Origin: an uncultured Blautia sp.
Lineage (GTDB): Bacteria > Bacillota > Clostridia > Lachnospirales > Lachnospiraceae
Length of the DNA stretch: 37,316 bases
NCBI GenBank assembly: GCA_934426285.1
Contig: CAKRYE010000019.1
Span: 1 to 37,316 of the forward strand
Reading direction: 5' to 3'
This document shows positions 33,705-37,316 of the stretch, piece by piece. Numbering within the stretch: position 1 is the first letter of the stretch; every line of letters starts with the position of its first letter. A program made the translations under genes and the position numbers. The notes beneath the pieces were generated by a model. That model did not search any database. It was not told the origin of the DNA and was given only the letters and a program-made list of their open reading frames with translations.

Positions 33705-33732
33705 TTTACAAATATCAGAAATCAGACTCTTT
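33705..33732 (+). promoter_or_regulatory. UviA/TcdR-type promoter of the MBL-fold gene
   Basis: TTTACA (33705-33710) and CTCTTT (33727-33732) are exactly 16 bases apart. This is the cleanest example of the promoter type shared by four genes in this region. It begins 6 bases after the endolysin stop and lies about 50 bases before the ATG at 33781, so the MBL-fold gene has its own start point. Confidence 0.65.
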
Positions 33733-33780
33733 ATCAGATGTAGCCAATTAAAATAACAAATTTCAAAGGAGGAAATAATT

Positions 33781-34902
33781 ATGGCAACAAAATTAGCAAA
33801 AATTCATTTTCTTGCAACTATGGGAGATACCTCTTCCGAAAAAAAGCATCTGGGTTCCAATGCTATCCTTATCCAGGATTACAAAGATGGTAATTACGTT
33901 TATGGAATGGTAGATGTAGGATTTTATAATCCGGGGAACGCCTCAGATGAACACTATGACAGCAAGCTGCTTGTCAACTATCTGAAATCTCAGAAAATCA
34001 ACACCCTGGAGTTTATCCTGATCACCCATTTCCACGGAGATCATTTCGGCAATCTGCGTTACCTGCTTAGAAACTACAAAGAAGCCGGAATCACAATTAA
34101 AAATGTAATCCTTCCAATGAACCGTGCCAAAGCTGAAAAACTGAAAAACAAATTAAACACTGACGATTATAACAATCTGGTGAATTACTCCGGAAAAAAA
34201 TCCCGTCCTGAAGTAATTGAAGATGACATTGCTTACTATCGTAAAAATTTCTATTCAGGAATTAAGCTTTATTACTTCGGCGTAAATCCTACTGCCGATA
34301 TCCGCAAGGTCTGCAACATTGGTGAAGGTACTTTTACTTTTTATAATACCAATGGTGAAAGCACTCAGTACAAAGAACTTCCTGCAGGTGCATCTGTATA
34401 TCCGAACAGTTGGGATGGCACTGTAGATAAATTCTCAATCGTAACTGTATACGAATTTCAGGGACGTAAGCTGCTGATTCCAGCTGACATCTATGAATTA
34501 TCAGAAAAGATTCTGAAGGATCGCTTGGCAGGTGATTATGACATTATCCAGATGAGCCACCACGGATCTTCTCATGGAAGCTGTCAGGAATTTATTGACG
34601 CCATTGTTCCAACTAATAAGGAATGTGCTGTAATCCAGTTAAGATCTGACAATGGTGGAACAGGTGCTATTCAGCGTTATGAAGCTCTGAATAACATTGC
34701 AGGTCATGGATTTGTCCGCGTCTACGGCACTCATCAGAATTTCGAACAGGAATGGGGAAATTCCGAACCGAGCAACCGCGGCAGTATTGTAGTAACAATC
34801 AAAGATGGAGAAATCTCCTATCATTCCCGTCGTCTTTACAGCGACAATACTTACAAGCAGAAGCTTCTGCACGCTACGGAAGCCAATAATATTACTATTT
34901 AA
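33781..34902 (+). CDS. ComEC/Rec2-like metallo-beta-lactamase-fold protein, leaderless
   Basis: This 373-residue soluble protein has the MBL metal-binding motif ITHFHGDHFG (H83, H85, D87, H88), then LIPADIYEL (D236) and MSHHGSSHGS (H260/H261). The last pair is typical of the MBL domain of ComEC/Rec2, which is proposed to degrade DNA. There is no signal peptide and no membrane part. The ATG follows AAAGGAGGAAATAATT. Possible activities are nuclease or phosphodiesterase. It lies after the endolysin and has its own TTTACA/CTCTTT promoter, so it is a candidate for co-expressed, holin-released cargo. Confidence 0.75.
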   Translation: MATKLAKIHFLATMGDTSSEKKHLGSNAILIQDYKDGNYVYGMVDVGFYNPGNASDEHYDSKLLVNYLKSQKINTLEFILITHFHGDHFGNLRYLLRNYKEAGITIKNVILPMNRAKAEKLKNKLNTDDYNNLVNYSGKKSRPEVIEDDIAYYRKNFYSGIKLYYFGVNPTADIRKVCNIGEGTFTFYNTNGESTQYKELPAGASVYPNSWDGTVDKFSIVTVYEFQGRKLLIPADIYELSEKILKDRLAGDYDIIQMSHHGSSHGSCQEFIDAIVPTNKECAVIQLRSDNGGTGAIQRYEALNNIAGHGFVRVYGTHQNFEQEWGNSEPSNRGSIVVTIKDGEISYHSRRLYSDNTYKQKLLHATEANNITI

Positions 34903-34938
34903 AGATACTGTGTCTAATGTATCATCCTTTTTTCAGTC

Positions 34939-34968
34939 AGGGAACTGTCCGTTGGAGGACAGTTCCCT
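34939..34968. terminator. Strong hairpin after the MBL-fold gene
   Basis: AGGGAACTGTCC (34939-34950) and GGACAGTTCCCT (34957-34968) form a perfect 12-base stem with a 6-base loop. It starts 37 bases after the stop. There is no T run on the plus strand; on the minus strand T-rich sequence follows. It is either a terminator or a trace of a small palindromic element. Confidence 0.5.
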
Positions 34969-35017
34969 ACCGTTAGAACCAATTTTACATTCTCCAAATC
35001 TAATTATTATATACTTG

Positions 35018-35074
35018 TAACACAATGTTAATATATTTTCCAATCATTATTGAATATATTTTATCATTGTGTTA
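35018..35074. promoter_or_regulatory. 57-base inverted repeat upstream of the LRR surface gene
   Basis: TAACACAATG (35018-35027) and CATTGTGTTA (35065-35074) are perfect inverted repeats, with an inner pair of AATATATT copies. A TATAAT box follows directly (35076-35081), so the dyad covers the expected -35 region of the gene at 35155. It may be an operator. The remaining sequence between 34970 and 35154 shows no gene. Confidence 0.5.
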
Positions 35075-35154
35075 TTATAATACTATCCATTTGATGTCCG
35101 GTAAAAGTCTTTTCCCAATGACATCATCATTATGAATTAGAGGAGGATATTTTC

Positions 35155-37044
35155 ATGAAGAGAAAGTTATTTCTAATGACTGTGACAGCTGCGGCTCTTG
35201 TTTGTTCGGCCTCTGTCGGTACTTATGCTTCTGATGAGTTCGCTGCCCCGTCTGTTGCTTCTGCTGAGGATTTTTCTGCTCCGGCAGATGCTGATACTGT
35301 AGAATTTAATGCTCCTGAGATTGTAGATTCTGATTTTGCTGAGGATTCTGCTGCTGCAGATGCTGTGACTCCCGCTGCCCAGGATGTGCCTATTGATGTC
35401 ACTCATTTCCCAAATGAGCAGTTTCGCACCTATCTCTCCCAGCCAGAGAGAGATCTGAATAAGGATGGAATTCTCCAAGCATCTGAGATCAAGGCGATTA
35501 AGACTGTCAAATCCGATCTGAAGGGGATTGATATGGAGGGGTTCCAGTATCTTACCTCTGTGGAGGATCTCACACTCTCCCTTGTTTATGAGAAATCCAA
35601 TCCCTCCAGAGCTCTGGATTTCTCATCCTTACCGGAGCTGAAGAGCCTTACGGTTTCTGTTTCCAACGGATATGATTACTCTTCCGGTCTGAGCCTGGAT
35701 CTGTCTGCCAACAATAAGCTGGACACACTGTCTGTTTCCTGTCTGACAGGTGCTATTAAGCTTCCGTCAGACTGCAACATCACAAAATACTCCATGTTAT
35801 GTGATTATGACTATGATTATGCTGCCAGACCTGAGCACACAGCTCTGATCAATGCCTTATATGGCATGCCCAAGCTGAATACTCTCAGCATTACATATTT
35901 CAAGGATCTGGAGGGCATTGATTTCTCCCGTCTGCCAGAGCTTCAGCAGCTCAATATCCAGGGCTATGCCAGTGATGACGGGGAGACAGACTCCACAACC
36001 ATCAGTTCCCTGGATCTTTCCAAATGTGCAAAGCTTAAGATCCTGGATATCCGGAATGCATATTTCACAAAGAACCTTGGAAGCTCCCTGAATATAAATG
36101 GTTGCACTTCCCTTGACACACTCTATATCAAGGATTCCAAAAATCTGGGAACTGATGCTGCCAATCCCTTTATCAGCCTTGGCAATACTTCCCCAAGCCA
36201 TGTAGACATGGATCCTTCTTATGTCAATGTGGAGATACAGCACGGCGGATATCTGGACCTGGAAAAAGCCGGCTGGGATCCGGCGCTTATCACAAATGTG
36301 GAAAAGGGTGTACTGGTTGGTTCCCGTCTCTACATTGATCCTTCAGAGGGACACTCCGGGGAGGCTGTTGTTTCCTATTATATGAATGATCAGAAAACTG
36401 TTATCGGCCAGATTCATGTAAGTGCTGACAATCTCTACAGTCCTCAGGCTGTAACAGGACTTACGGTTACCAAGCGCACTACCAGCTCACTGACCTGCAA
36501 GTGGAACCAGGCCACAGATACCTATGACGGATATGCTCTGTATGTCCAGGACAGCAACAATAACAACAAGACTATCCAGAAGATCATGGTAAAGAAGGGT
36601 ACTACCTCTGTAAAGGTAACCGGTTTGAAAGCCGGCCGCCGTTATCACCTGATCATCCGTTCCTATCGCAAGACAGAGGATGGCAATTATTATTCTCCAT
36701 ATTATAACTCCAGCCTGAGTACTGCTGACAGCTATGCCACACCAAAGACCCCCGTACTAAAGGCTACTGCTTTATCCAAAGGCAGAATCCAGTTAAAATG
36801 GACCGGTTATCCTACCAACTACAAAAATGGATATTCCAGATATGTGATCGAGTACAAAACCAGTGCCAAGGGTGCCTATAAACAGCTGAAGGTATCCGGA
36901 GATCCCAATGGAAGCTATACCTTGAAATCCCTGAAAAAGGGTAAAACCTACTACTTCCGTATCCGCAGTTATGTAAAAGATACCAACAGCTATGTCAAAG
37001 CTTACAGTTCTTATTCAAAGGTATTGAAAATTAAAGCAAAATAA
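35155..37044 (+). CDS. Secreted leucine-rich-repeat and Fn3 surface protein
   Basis: This 629-residue protein has a signal peptide (MKRKLFLMTVTAAALVCSAS, cleavage near residue 26) and an acidic Ala/Asp-rich linker with repeats of S/A-APADAD type. An EF-hand-like segment NKDGILQASEIKAI follows a FPNEQFRTYL motif often found at the start of Lachnospiraceae LRR proteins. Then come leucine-rich repeats (about 130-340, with LTLSL, LKSLTVSV and LNTLSITYF) and two C-terminal Fn3-like domains (about 425-510 and 525-629). There is no LPXTG or other obvious anchor. It is probably an adhesin or sensor of the surroundings. The ATG follows AGAGGAGGATATTTTC. Confidence 0.8.
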   Translation: MKRKLFLMTVTAAALVCSASVGTYASDEFAAPSVASAEDFSAPADADTVEFNAPEIVDSDFAEDSAAADAVTPAAQDVPIDVTHFPNEQFRTYLSQPERDLNKDGILQASEIKAIKTVKSDLKGIDMEGFQYLTSVEDLTLSLVYEKSNPSRALDFSSLPELKSLTVSVSNGYDYSSGLSLDLSANNKLDTLSVSCLTGAIKLPSDCNITKYSMLCDYDYDYAARPEHTALINALYGMPKLNTLSITYFKDLEGIDFSRLPELQQLNIQGYASDDGETDSTTISSLDLSKCAKLKILDIRNAYFTKNLGSSLNINGCTSLDTLYIKDSKNLGTDAANPFISLGNTSPSHVDMDPSYVNVEIQHGGYLDLEKAGWDPALITNVEKGVLVGSRLYIDPSEGHSGEAVVSYYMNDQKTVIGQIHVSADNLYSPQAVTGLTVTKRTTSSLTCKWNQATDTYDGYALYVQDSNNNNKTIQKIMVKKGTTSVKVTGLKAGRRYHLIIRSYRKTEDGNYYSPYYNSSLSTADSYATPKTPVLKATALSKGRIQLKWTGYPTNYKNGYSRYVIEYKTSAKGAYKQLKVSGDPNGSYTLKSLKKGKTYYFRIRSYVKDTNSYVKAYSSYSKVLKIKAK

Positions 37045-37050
37045 CAGTGA

Positions 37051-37080
37051 AAAAAGACCGCAATGAATGCGGTCTTTTTT
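37051..37080. terminator. Bidirectional terminator between the LRR gene and the PTS gene
   Basis: GACCGCA (37056-37062) and TGCGGTC (37068-37074) form a stem around ATGAA with an A run before and a T run after. Both the LRR gene (stop at 37044) and the convergent PTS gene (stop at 37107) can end here. Confidence 0.92.
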
Positions 37081-37106
37081 GTAAAAAGGGATTTTTATCT
37101 GCTATA

Positions 37107-37316
37107 TTATTTACAGAGCTTTTTAAACTCATCAGCTACGAACTGAACTTTCGTGCCGATTACAACCTGAACAGAATTTTTACCAGGTCTGATTACACCG
37201 GCAACACCGGCTGATTTGATCTTCTTTTCATCAACAGCTGTATAATCTTTGATTTCCAGACGAAGTCTTGTAATGCAGTTATCGATAGATGCAACGTTTC
37301 CTTTTCCGCCAACACC
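37107..37316 (-). CDS. PTS glucose/GlcNAc-family transporter, EIIB domain (3' part only)
   Basis: Only the last 69 residues are in the window; the gene runs off the right edge. The segment starts GVGGKGNVASIDNCITRLRL and is the EIIB domain of glucose/N-acetylglucosamine-type PTS permeases. The phosphorylated Cys lies in DNCITRLRL. It continues with VDEKKIKSAGVAGVIRPGKN and ends ADEFKKLCK. The N-terminal parts, probably the EIIC membrane domain, are outside the window. EIIB is at the C-terminus here, as in EIICB proteins. The sugar cannot be told from this part. Confidence 0.88.
   Translation of the reverse strand, partial: GVGGKGNVASIDNCITRLRLEIKDYTAVDEKKIKSAGVAGVIRPGKNSVQVVIGTKVQFVADEFKKLCK

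Noticed and set aside
34984..35011. TTTACA-N16-ATTATA as a further group 5 promoter for the LRR gene
   Set aside because: The -10 does not match the other four, and it lies about 145 bases before the gene, with a better TATAAT box closer to the start.

Overview
The window looks like the chromosome of a spore-forming, anaerobic-gut-type Firmicute, most likely a Lachnospiraceae member (Blautia/Ruminococcus-like). The evidence is a complete spoIIA-sigF operon, a five-gene spoVA set, a T-box in front of valS, the murB-rapZ-whiA-HPr gene order, and the protein families present. The assignment comes from gene content and recollection of families; no search was run.

Region 1 (1-20,950) is mostly core genome. 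On the minus strand are the start of the S10 ribosomal operon (rpsJ, rplC) with a structured leader, a membrane protein with an S26-peptidase-like layout, and tcdA-like/murB/rapZ/whiA/HPr-like, where the HPr-like protein has Glu in place of His15. The spoVA cluster (AB-AC-AD-AE-AA) runs on the plus strand and converges on spoIIAA-spoIIAB-sigF. Next are a TPR membrane protein, a 50-residue small gene and folC, two palindromic repeat elements, an LTA-synthase-like sulfatase, T-box-controlled valS, and a PD-(D/E)XK/AAA protein.

Region 2 (about 21,000-35,000) is accessory and in parts AT-rich. Two systems are interleaved. The first is a candidate holin/endolysin export module. It has a UviA/TcdR-like sigma factor (25769), a BhlA/UviB-type holin (25528-25286), an endolysin with amidase and cell-wall-binding parts (32880), and two leaderless proteins that could be cargo: a duplicated propeller-like protein (23359-25131) and a ComEC-like metallo-beta-lactamase-fold protein (33781). 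The last four genes carry promoter-like sequences close to TTTACA-N16/17-CTCTTT, the type used by group 5 clostridial toxin/bacteriocin sigma factors. This resembles the logic of the C. difficile toxin locus and of uviAB, but with different cargo.

The second system is a class II lanthipeptide locus on the minus strand: a hypothetical protein with a 10-G tract near its start, a LytTR response regulator, an AgrC-like histidine kinase, a previously uncalled 45-residue precursor candidate ending in Cys-Cys (29312-29449), and LanM. A MITE-like insertion lies between the precursor and lanM. No LanT transporter or immunity gene is in the window. The G tract puts a good upstream ATG one base out of frame, so the first gene of the operon may be phase variable.

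Region 3 (35,000-37,316) holds a secreted leucine-rich-repeat/Fn3 surface protein, a bidirectional terminator, and the 3' end of a PTS EIIB-domain gene. No rRNA, tRNA or CRISPR array was seen.
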